A stretch of DNA of 64,000 nucleotides. Origin: G965215145 sp965215145 (GTDB lineage: Bacteria > Bacteroidota > Rhodothermia > Rhodothermales > JANQRZ01). Position numbers and translations under genes: made by a program. The notes under the pieces were generated by a model. The model was not told the DNA's origin, did no database searches, and saw only the letters and a program-made list of their open reading frames with translations. Location of the stretch: positions 372,001 through 436,000 of the forward strand of contig OZ244038.1 of assembly GCA_965215145.1 (NCBI GenBank). Direction: 5' to 3'. Numbering within the stretch: position 1 is the first letter of the stretch; each line of letters starts with the position of its first letter. This document shows, in pieces, positions 57,787 to 64,000 of the stretch.

Positions 57787-59175
57787 ATGCATCCGCGCCA
57801 TCTCCCTCTGCTCTGCCTCATTCTCTTGCTCGGGGTGCCGGCGGCGGCCCAGGAAGCCGCTTCGCCGCTCCGCGCCGGCCCGATGCTCGGGGCGGTGACG
57901 CACCGCACCGCCGCCGTGTGGCTCCAGGTCGCCGACTCCGCCGAGGTCCGCCTCCGCGTCCGCCCCACCGGCCGCGCCGAGGGGGCGACGACGCCCGCGC
58001 CGCCGGCCGAGGCGTTCGAGACGGCGCCCATCCGCACCGGCCCCGCGCGCGACCACATCGCCCGGTTCGACCTCACGGGGCTGATGCCGGGGACGGTCTA
58101 CGCCTACGAGGTCGTCGTGGATGGCGCGCCGGTCGCGTTCCCCTACCCGACGGGCTTCGAGACGCAGCCGCTCTGGCAGTGGCGCGGCGACCCGCCCGCG
58201 TTCACCGTCGCCTTCGGCTCGTGCCACTACGTCAACGACCCCACCTTCGACCGGCCGGGCGACGGCTACGGCGGCGGCTACGGGATCTTCGAGTCGATCC
58301 GTGAGGTGGGGCCGGACCTGATGCTGTGGCTCGGGGACAACACCTACCTCCGCGAGGTGGATTGGTGGAGCGAGGCGGGGATGCGCTACCGCTACAGCCA
58401 CACCCGCAGCCTCCCGGAGATGCAGCCCCTCCTCGCCGCGCAGCCGAACCTCGCCACCTGGGACGACCACGACTACGGCCCCAACAACGCCGACCGCTCG
58501 TTCGTCCTGAAGGGCACCGCGCTGGAGGTGTTCCAGGACTACTGGGCCAACCCGAGCTACGGCCTCCCCGACGTGCCCGGCGTGTTCGGCCACTTCCAAT
58601 GGGCTGATGTGGACTTCTTCCTGCTTGACGACCGCTACCACCGAAGCCCAGAGGACGCCCCGCGCACGCCGCAGAAGACGATCCTCGGGGAAGAGCAATT
58701 CCGCTGGTTCGTGGACGCGCTCACGGGGAGCTACGCGCCGTTCAAGGTCGTCGTCCTCGGCGGGCAGGTCCTGAACCGGTACGACTTCTACGAGGCCTAC
58801 GCGAAGTACCCCCAGGAGCGGCAGCGCCTGCTCGACGCCATCGCCGCGCGCCACATCGACGGCGTCGTCTTCCTCTCCGGCGACCGCCACCACTCGGAGC
58901 TGCTGCGGCTGGAGCGTGACGGCGGGCTCTACCCCCTCTACGACTTCACGAGCTCGCCGCTCACAGCCGGGGCCTCGCCAGCGAGCCGGGAGCTGGAGAA
59001 CGAGCTCCGCGTGCCCGGCACGCTGGTGACGAGTCAGCGGAGCTTCGGGACCCTCTCGTTCTCCGGACCCCGCACCGACCGCACCCTCACGATGCGCGCC
59101 CACGCCACCGACGGGTCGGTCTTGTGGGAGCACACCGTCCGCGCCGACGACCTCCGCGTCGCCCGCGACGAGTAG
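57787..59175 (+). CDS. PhoD-like phosphodiesterase/alkaline phosphatase
   Basis: A 462-residue exported metallophosphatase. Signal peptide 1-21 ('PAAAQ'). An N-terminal fibronectin-like domain (25-125) precedes the PhoD catalytic domain: 'FGSCHYVNDPTFDRPGDG', metal ligands in 'MLWLGDNTYL' and 'ATWDDHDYGPNNAD', and 'VVFLSGDRHHSELLRL'. Likely cleaves phosphodiesters or phosphomonoesters with Ca/Fe. The frame continues upstream into the MITE, but ATG 57787 starts the signal peptide. Confidence 0.88.
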   Translation: MHPRHLPLLCLILLLGVPAAAQEAASPLRAGPMLGAVTHRTAAVWLQVADSAEVRLRVRPTGRAEGATTPAPPAEAFETAPIRTGPARDHIARFDLTGLMPGTVYAYEVVVDGAPVAFPYPTGFETQPLWQWRGDPPAFTVAFGSCHYVNDPTFDRPGDGYGGGYGIFESIREVGPDLMLWLGDNTYLREVDWWSEAGMRYRYSHTRSLPEMQPLLAAQPNLATWDDHDYGPNNADRSFVLKGTALEVFQDYWANPSYGLPDVPGVFGHFQWADVDFFLLDDRYHRSPEDAPRTPQKTILGEEQFRWFVDALTGSYAPFKVVVLGGQVLNRYDFYEAYAKYPQERQRLLDAIAARHIDGVVFLSGDRHHSELLRLERDGGLYPLYDFTSSPLTAGASPASRELENELRVPGTLVTSQRSFGTLSFSGPRTDRTLTMRAHATDGSVLWEHTVRADDLRVARDE

Positions 59176-59198
59176 CGGCGGGTCTCAGACTGCCCCGA

Positions 59199-59876
59199 TC
59201 ACCACGGCCGCCGGTCCGGGTGCATCCGGTCGAGGTGCCACCGCAGCGGGTTCTCGATGATGTACCGCCGGGCGAGGTCCAACTCGTGCTCGTCGCGGAT
59301 CACGCGCTCCCAGTAGTTCCGCTGCCAGACCCGTCGGTGAAACCGCGGCCACCCTGCTTGGCGGACGCCGCGGATGTAAGCGAGCGTACTGCGCGACTTG
59401 AACGCGCCGACGATCTCCCCCAGCGTGCGGGTGGGCTTTGTGCCCGTCGCGCCGGCGTGCCTAGGCTGGGCACCCACAAGGGGTGCCCCTACGCCCGCGA
59501 GCGAGGACCCATTCTGGGATCGGGCGGCTCCCACCCACGTAGGGGCGGGCCTTGTGCCCGCCCATGCCGGGTCGGGTGCCGCCGGGTCGGCGGGCGGGGC
59601 CCCATCCGGGAGGAGGCACACGATGCCGTGGACGTGGTTCGGCATCACCACGAACGCGTCGAGGCGGACGTGCGGGTAGTGATTCGGCAGTTCCTCCCAC
59701 GCTGCCCGCATCGCACGGCCTGCTGCGCTCAGTTTGACCTCTCCCCCCTCCACCTCCCCGAACAGGCACCGGCCCCCGTGCGCGCAGAGCGTCACGAAGT
59801 ACGCGCCCGGCCGGGAGTAGTCGTGCCCCGGCAGGCGGATCGAGCGGCGGCGGTGTCGGGCGGGATCGTAGCTCAC
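59199..59876 (-). CDS. REP-associated tyrosine transposase (RAYT) with an in-frame REP pair
   Basis: A 225-residue Y1/HUH single-strand transposase. The N-terminus 'MSYDPARHRRRSIRLPGHDY' and 'SRPGAYFVTLCAHGG' is the RAYT signature. The HUH motif is His81-Val-His83 in 'VVMPNHVHGIVCLL'. The catalytic Tyr is likely in the segment 'VWQRNYWERVIRDEHELDLA' to 'RRYIIENPLRWH' (Tyr188 or Tyr205). Residues about 100-148 are an extra Gly/Ala/Pro-rich insertion encoded by two inverted REP-like hairpins (59468-59492 and 59539-59563). Start at GTG 59876 because it gives the family N-terminus. It may still be functional, because the insertion keeps the frame. Confidence 0.88.
   Translation of the reverse strand: MSYDPARHRRRSIRLPGHDYSRPGAYFVTLCAHGGRCLFGEVEGGEVKLSAAGRAMRAAWEELPNHYPHVRLDAFVVMPNHVHGIVCLLPDGAPPADPAAPDPAWAGTRPAPTWVGAARSQNGSSLAGVGAPLVGAQPRHAGATGTKPTRTLGEIVGAFKSRSTLAYIRGVRQAGWPRFHRRVWQRNYWERVIRDEHELDLARRYIIENPLRWHLDRMHPDRRPW
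59468..59492 (-). repeat. REP-like hairpin inside the RAYT gene, minus orientation
   Basis: On the minus strand: GTAGGGGCACCC, loop CTTGT, then GGGTGCCC. Same length and loop as the copy at 59539, with compensating arm changes. Confidence 0.8.
59539..59563 (+). repeat. REP-like hairpin inside the RAYT gene, plus orientation
   Basis: GTAGGGGCGGGC, loop CTTGT, then GCCCGCCC. With the inverted copy at 59468 it forms a BIME-like pair within the coding region. Confidence 0.8.
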
Positions 59877-59911
59877 GCCGCGATAGACGCCGTGGCCGGC
59901 TCCCTGCAACC

Positions 59912-60970
59912 TCAGCCCGCCGGCTCCCCCGCCTTCTCCAGCACCACGGCCGGCTCCAGCGCCCGCACGAACACGGCGTCGCCCGGCGCGAAGTGGCGGC
60001 GGTTGTCGGTGTGGACGAGCCAGTCCACGGGGCCGACCCGCACGCGGTACGTCACGTCGTGGCCGCGGTACTCGCGGCTCAGCACGGTGCCGGGCTGCGC
60101 GCCGGGGCCGCCGGCCTCGGCGGCGAGGGCGAGGTGCTCGGGGCGGATCGAGAGCATCACCGGGCCGGCGGCTGGACGGTGGAGGCGGAGCGGGCCGAGC
60201 ACGGAGTCGGCGCGGTCGCCGTCGGCGTGGGTGAGGAGCAGGTTCGTCCGCCCGAGGAACTGCGCGACGAAGAGCGTGCGGGGCCGGGCGTAGACCGCCT
60301 CCGGCGTCCCCACCTGGTCGATCCGCCCGTTCTGCATCACCGCCACGCGGTCGGCGAAGGACAGCGCCTCCTCCTGGTCGTGCGTCACGAGCACGGCCGT
60401 CATCCCCTCCTGCTTCAGGAGGTCCCGAACGCGCTCGCGCATCTCGAGGCGGAGCAGCGCGTCGAGGTTCGAGAACGGCTCGTCCAAGAGGAGCAGTCGG
60501 GGGCGTGGGGCGACGGCGCGGGCCAGCGCCACCCGCTGCTGCTGCCCGCCGGAGAGCTTGTGCGGCATCCGCCCCTCGAACCCGCCGAGCCCGACGAGCC
60601 GGAGCACCTCGTCGGCCCGCGGGCCGCGCTCGGGCTTCGGCAGGTGGCGCAGCCCGAACAGCACGTTGTCGCGCACGGAGAGGTGGGGGAAGAGGGCGTA
60701 GTCCTGGAACACGAACCCGAACGGCCGCCGCTCCGGCGCCACCCACCGCCCGTCCCCCACGAGCGCTTCCCCGTCCACCGAGACGGTGCCGCTATCGGGC
60801 CGCTCGAAGCCGGCGAGGCAGCGGAGCGCCGTCGTCTTCCCGCACCCGGAGGGGCCGAGGAGCGCGAACGTCTCCCCCTCGCGCACGCCGAACGAGAGCC
60901 CGTTCACCACCGGCAGCGCGCCGTCGGCGAACCGCTTCGAGAGGCAGTGGACGGTGAGGAGGTCGGGCAC
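59912..60970 (-). CDS. fbpC: Fe(III) ABC transporter ATP-binding protein
   Basis: A 352-residue ATPase energising iron import. Walker A 'GPSGCGKTT' (about 39-47), Q-loop 'FVFQDYALFPHLSV', signature 'LSGGQQQRVALARAV', Walker B 'LLLLDEPFSNLD' and H-loop 'VTHDQEEAL'. A C-terminal TOBE-like domain ('SIRPEHLAL') follows. It is third in the fbpABC unit, 75 bp after fbpB. The gene pair resembles FbpC/PotA types; context with FbpA points to iron. Confidence 0.92.
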   Translation of the reverse strand: MPDLLTVHCLSKRFADGALPVVNGLSFGVREGETFALLGPSGCGKTTALRCLAGFERPDSGTVSVDGEALVGDGRWVAPERRPFGFVFQDYALFPHLSVRDNVLFGLRHLPKPERGPRADEVLRLVGLGGFEGRMPHKLSGGQQQRVALARAVAPRPRLLLLDEPFSNLDALLRLEMRERVRDLLKQEGMTAVLVTHDQEEALSFADRVAVMQNGRIDQVGTPEAVYARPRTLFVAQFLGRTNLLLTHADGDRADSVLGPLRLHRPAAGPVMLSIRPEHLALAAEAGGPGAQPGTVLSREYRGHDVTYRVRVGPVDWLVHTDNRRHFAPGDAVFVRALEPAVVLEKAGEPAG

Positions 60971-61045
60971 GGGGGCTGGAGGATAGAGGATGGATGATCG
61001 AGGATGGATGGGGGCGTGCCATCTTCCACTCTCAATCCTCCATCC

Positions 61046-62695
61046 TCACGCAGTCACGGGGGCGGAAGACGCCGGCAGGGCCTCCGCCGATCCGGCGTTG
61101 GCGGCGGTTTCACGGCGGCGCACATGGCGGACGAGCCGGCGGGCGGGGTTGAACTGCAGGAGCACGAGGGCGACGAGCAGCGTCGAGGTGGCGATCAGGG
61201 CGAGGGCGTAGGGGGCGGCGGCGGCGTAGAGCGCCTCGGTCGTCGCGCCCCAGACGCCCATCGCCAGCGTGCGGAAGCCGAGCGGCGCCAGCAGAAACGT
61301 GATCGGCAGCTCCTTCAGCGCCGACAAGAACACGAAGGCGATGCTCACCCCGAGCCCCCGCTGGAGGAGCGGGAACGTCGTCTCGAAGAACGCCCGCAGC
61401 GGCGGGCGGCCGAGCGCGCGCGCGGCCTCCTCGACCTGCGGCGGGGCCTGGTAGAGCGCGCTCCGGACCGGCCCCAGCGCCTCGGCGAGGAAGTGCAGCG
61501 CGTAGGCGAGGACGAGCAACGCGAGCGTCTGGTACAGGATGGGGGCCGCGCTCAGCGAGAACACGACGAGCGCCAGCGCGAAGGCCAGCGGCGGGGTGGC
61601 GTAGCCGAGGTACGCGGTCCGCTCCAGCAGCCGCGTCCGCCGGCTCGGCCTCCGGACGCTGAGGTAGGCCACCGGCAGCGCGAGCGCCGCCGCGAGCAGC
61701 GCCGCCGGCAGCGAGGCCCGCGCCGAGTCCCACAGCGCCGCGCCGAGGTCGCCCCACGGCGCCCCGCCGGTGCCACGCCCGAGCCAGTAGAGCGCCGTCC
61801 CCACCGGCAGCCCCACGCCCGCGAGCCCGACGGCCGCACCGAACCCCATCGCCGGGAGCTGCCAGCGGCCGAGCGGGCGCCGGGTCTGCCGCCGCGCGGT
61901 GCCCGTCCCGGCCCGGTCGAACCGCCGGCCGCGGAGGAAGCGCGCCTCGCCCCACAGCAGCAGCGCCGTCAACCCGATCAGCATCAGCGCGAGCCACGCG
62001 GCGTAGACGCGGTCGTAGGAGGCGGCGTACTGGAGGTAGATCGCGTAGCTGAACGTCTCGAACCGCATCAGCGAGACGACCCCGAAGTCTCCGAGGACGT
62101 GGAGCACGACGAGGAGCGCGCCGGCGAGGTAGGCCGGGCGGAGTTGCGGCAGCACGACGCGCCGGAACGCCTCCCCCGGCCGCGCCCCCAGTGACCGCGC
62201 CGACTCCTCCAACGCGGGGTCCATCCCGATCAGCGCCGCGCGGAGGTTGAGGAAGAGGTACGGGAACGTGTACAGGCTCAGCGCCAGCCACGCCCCGACG
62301 AACCCGCCCACCCGTGGCAGCTCCAGTCCCACGACCTCGGCGAGTGTCCCACGCGGGCCGGTGGCGGCCAGCAGTGCGTAGGCCATCACGTACCCCGGCA
62401 CCGCCAGCGGCAGCACGCCGATGAGGGTGAACGCCCGCTGCGCCCGGAGGTCGGTTCGGGCGACGAGCCACGCCAGCGGCAGCGCCAGCGCCGTCGCCAG
62501 CGCGAGCACGGCGGCGGCCAGCCCGGCGGTGTTCAGGAGGAGCCGGAGGTTCCGCTCGCGGAGGACGAGCGCCGCGGCCTCCGCCGGTTCGGCCTCGAAC
62601 GCCCGCAGCACGAGGTAGCCCAGCGGGATCAGGACGCCCGCCCCGATCAGCAGCGCGGGCACGAGCGCCCACGGTGGGGGCCGGCGGGCGGACAT
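61046..62695 (-). CDS. fbpB: Fe(III) ABC transporter permease
   Basis: A 549-residue inner-membrane permease with about twelve membrane segments, a fusion of two FbpB-type halves. Each half carries the ATPase-contact loop: 'EESARSLGARPGEAFRRVVL' and 'EEAARALGRPPLRAFFETTF'. It starts 10 bp after fbpA and feeds the ATPase encoded downstream. Confidence 0.92.
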   Translation of the reverse strand: MSARRPPPWALVPALLIGAGVLIPLGYLVLRAFEAEPAEAAALVLRERNLRLLLNTAGLAAAVLALATALALPLAWLVARTDLRAQRAFTLIGVLPLAVPGYVMAYALLAATGPRGTLAEVVGLELPRVGGFVGAWLALSLYTFPYLFLNLRAALIGMDPALEESARSLGARPGEAFRRVVLPQLRPAYLAGALLVVLHVLGDFGVVSLMRFETFSYAIYLQYAASYDRVYAAWLALMLIGLTALLLWGEARFLRGRRFDRAGTGTARRQTRRPLGRWQLPAMGFGAAVGLAGVGLPVGTALYWLGRGTGGAPWGDLGAALWDSARASLPAALLAAALALPVAYLSVRRPSRRTRLLERTAYLGYATPPLAFALALVVFSLSAAPILYQTLALLVLAYALHFLAEALGPVRSALYQAPPQVEEAARALGRPPLRAFFETTFPLLQRGLGVSIAFVFLSALKELPITFLLAPLGFRTLAMGVWGATTEALYAAAAPYALALIATSTLLVALVLLQFNPARRLVRHVRRRETAANAGSAEALPASSAPVTA

Positions 62696-62705
62696 CAGCT
62701 TGGCC

Positions 62706-63713
62706 TCACAGCACCTCGGCCTCGCGCAGCAGCACGAGCGTCGAGTCGAGCCCAGCGAGGCGGTCGAGCGGGAGGTCCGGCGCGGCGGCGCGGCGCTCGG
62801 CGGAGACGCCGGCGCCGGTCACGGCGTACTCGTGCGTCTCCTCCACGAAGTACCGCTGCGCGGCATCGGAGAGAAGATATTCGACGAACCGCTGCGCCGC
62901 CTGCGGGCGCGAGCTGGTCGCGAGGATGCCGACGCCGGCGACGTTGATGAGGTTGCCCACGTCGCCCGCCGCGAACGTCGTCTGCTCGACGGGGTAGCCC
63001 GGCCCCTCCTGCTCCTTGAAGCGGAGGAGGTAGTAGTGGTTCGGCAGCCCGAGGTCCACCTCGCCCGCGGCGATGGCCTCGATGATGGCGGAGTTCTTGG
63101 GGTACGCCTGTGCCCCGTTCTCCCGCATCGCCACCAGCCACTCCCGCGCGGCGTCCTCGCCGACGGCCGCGCGCAGCGCCGTCACGAACGACTGGAACGA
63201 GGCGTTCTGCGGCGCCCACCCGACCCGCCCGCGCCACGCGGGGTCGGTGAGGTCGAGCACGCTCTCGGGGAGGTCGGCGGCGTCCACGCGGTCGGGGGCG
63301 TAGGCCAGCGTCCGCGCCCGCCCGCTCACGGCGACCCACCGGCCACCCGTCCCCCGAAACCCCTCCGGGACAAGGTCGAGGAGGTCGTCCGACAGCGGGG
63401 CTAGGAGGTCCGAGGCGGCGCCGAGCGCGCCGGCGTCCTGCGCCCAGAACACGTCGGCCGGGCTGCGCGCGCCCTCCTCGGCGAGCTGCGCGGCGAGCTG
63501 CGGCGTCTCCCCGTAGCGGACCTCGACGTCGGCCCCCGTGTCGCGTTCGAGCTGAGCGACGAGGGAGTCCACGAGCGAGGGGCTGCGGCCGGCGTAGACG
63601 ACGAGCGGGCCGGCGGCGTCCACGCCGTCGGTAGGCGGAGCGTCGGGCTCGGAGCCGCAGGCCGCGAGCAGGACGGCGAGGAAAAGGGCCAGGGGGGCGG
63701 GAGAGCGGGGCAT
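62706..63713 (-). CDS. fbpA: Fe(III)-binding lipoprotein of ABC transporter
   Basis: A 335-residue lipoprotein: lipobox 'LLAAC' (about 15-19), then a class II periplasmic binding fold with 'PLVVYAGRSPSLVDSLVAQL' and 'ADVFWAQDAGALGAASD'. The 'NHYYLLRF' segment near residue 225 supplies the adjacent Tyr pair that binds Fe(III) in FbpA proteins. First gene of the fbpABC unit. Start at ATG 63713 places the lipobox at the N-terminus. Confidence 0.92.
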   Translation of the reverse strand: MPRSPAPLALFLAVLLAACGSEPDAPPTDGVDAAGPLVVYAGRSPSLVDSLVAQLERDTGADVEVRYGETPQLAAQLAEEGARSPADVFWAQDAGALGAASDLLAPLSDDLLDLVPEGFRGTGGRWVAVSGRARTLAYAPDRVDAADLPESVLDLTDPAWRGRVGWAPQNASFQSFVTALRAAVGEDAAREWLVAMRENGAQAYPKNSAIIEAIAAGEVDLGLPNHYYLLRFKEQEGPGYPVEQTTFAAGDVGNLINVAGVGILATSSRPQAAQRFVEYLLSDAAQRYFVEETHEYAVTGAGVSAERRAAAPDLPLDRLAGLDSTLVLLREAEVL

Positions 63714-63722
63714 TGGCGCTTG

Positions 63723-63739
63723 TTTAGACTCGATCCAAA
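63723..63739 (-). promoter_or_regulatory. candidate metal-regulator operator upstream of fbpA
   Basis: On the minus strand TTTGGA-TCGAG-TCTAAA is a 6-5-6 inverted repeat with one mismatch, 9 bp before the fbpA ATG. A TATTTT (63746-63741) beside it could be the -10. The form resembles DtxR/IdeR-type sites. Confidence 0.45.
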
Positions 63740-63797
63740 ATACGCCACCCGGACCCACCCCACACCGGGGCGTGATGAAGACGCCGGCACAAACGCG

Positions 63798-63825
63798 GCA
63801 GGGGCGACCGGCCGGTCGCCCCTAC
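63798..63825. repeat. REP-like palindrome upstream of fbpA
   Basis: GCAGGGGCGACCGG followed by CCGGTCGCCCCTAC: one mismatch over 28 bp. Same core as the copies at 9894 and 34574. Confidence 0.8.
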
Positions 63826-63859
63826 GGGAGGATCGCTGACGGGGGAGCGCCGCGCTACG

Positions 63860-64000
63860 CTACGGCACGCGGACGAGGCGGCGGGTCGCCGTGCGCTCGC
63901 CGTCGGGGCCGGAGGCGGTGAGGCGGACGAGGTAGAGCCCCGGCGCGAGGCCGTCGCCGGGGAGCCGGACGCGGTGCGTCCCCGCCGGGCGTGGCCCCGC
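63860..64000 (-). CDS. C-terminal end of a T9SS-secreted protein (partial)
   Basis: The minus strand encodes 46 residues in frame from the window edge to a TAG at 63860: 'GTHRVRLPGDGLAPGLYLVR' and 'RTATRRLVRVP', the end of a T9SS sorting domain. The cargo lies outside the window. Confidence 0.8.
   Translation of the reverse strand, partial: AGPRPAGTHRVRLPGDGLAPGLYLVRLTASGPDGERTATRRLVRVP

Noticed and set aside
1..64000. CRISPR array, tRNA or rRNA genes
   Set aside because: No regularly spaced direct repeats and no tRNA- or rRNA-like stretches were recognised on reading.
4834..64000. T9SS machinery genes in the window
   Set aside because: Only cargo sorting domains are seen; no PorU, PorV, Sov or gliding components are present.

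Overview
The window is a high-GC bacterial chromosome segment with short intergenic gaps. Seven CDSs or partial CDSs end in the C-terminal sorting domain of type IX secretion (T9SS: a 'PNP' start, a 'YDVLGREVA'-like core and a final basic residue). Other markers are an intein-bearing B12-dependent ribonucleotide reductase, a Thermus-type isocitrate dehydrogenase and many lipoproteins. Together they suggest a marine or halophilic member of Rhodothermota, perhaps Rubricoccaceae. This is inference from gene content; no rRNA is present.

Layout. 1-3.9 kb: a minus-strand run icd, signal-peptide beta-carbonic anhydrase and sbtA (cut by the left edge), then ribE. 3.9-8.6 kb: repeat-rich spacer, AraC-type HTH protein, T9SS metalloprotease, and a tandem duplication of [sorting domain + lipoprotein]. 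8.6-12 kb: mrdA-rodA cell-elongation pair. 12-16.7 kb: protease/propeller/barrel fusion and pyrD. 16.7-21.3 kb: FG-GAP T9SS protein, an arsenic operon (arsR, a 28-residue Cys-rich peptide, arsC) and another T9SS protein. 21.5-29.8 kb: MscS channel, membrane protein with winged-helix regulator, broken uppS, CreD-like protein, serine hydrolase, flavin disulfide reductase, NUDIX. 29.9-45.8 kb: T9SS propeller, DUF2959-like lipoprotein, TonB-type receptor, pgi, GH13 amylase, ArfB-like factor, M28 peptidase, OmpA lipoprotein, acyl-CoA-binding protein, PQQ-type sugar dehydrogenase, MBL hydrolase. 45.8-50.8 kb: csp, yceI, infA, MscS, greB-like gene and a toxin-antitoxin-like pair. 50.8-57.5 kb: nrdJ with intein and a T9SS alpha/beta hydrolase. 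57.6-64 kb: a MITE-like element, phoD, a REP-associated tyrosine transposase, an fbpABC iron transporter and the 3' end of another T9SS gene.

The strongest unusual signals are: (1) a Cys-rich mini-protein (12 Cys in 28 residues) between arsR and arsC, next to an ArsR that itself carries a six-Cys tail; (2) a family of palindromes flanked by GTAGGGGC, with differing but self-complementary arms, scattered between genes and embedded as an inverted pair inside the transposase gene that may mobilise them; (3) an intein placed directly before the thiyl-radical cysteine of NrdJ, with a mutated homing-endonuclease motif; (4) a duplicated T9SS sorting domain left as a stand-alone ORF; (5) icd, periplasmic carbonic anhydrase and bicarbonate transporter in one run, suggesting CO2 recapture. 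No tRNA, rRNA or CRISPR array was seen. In this GC-rich sequence many long open frames are antisense or out-of-frame shadows and have been left out.
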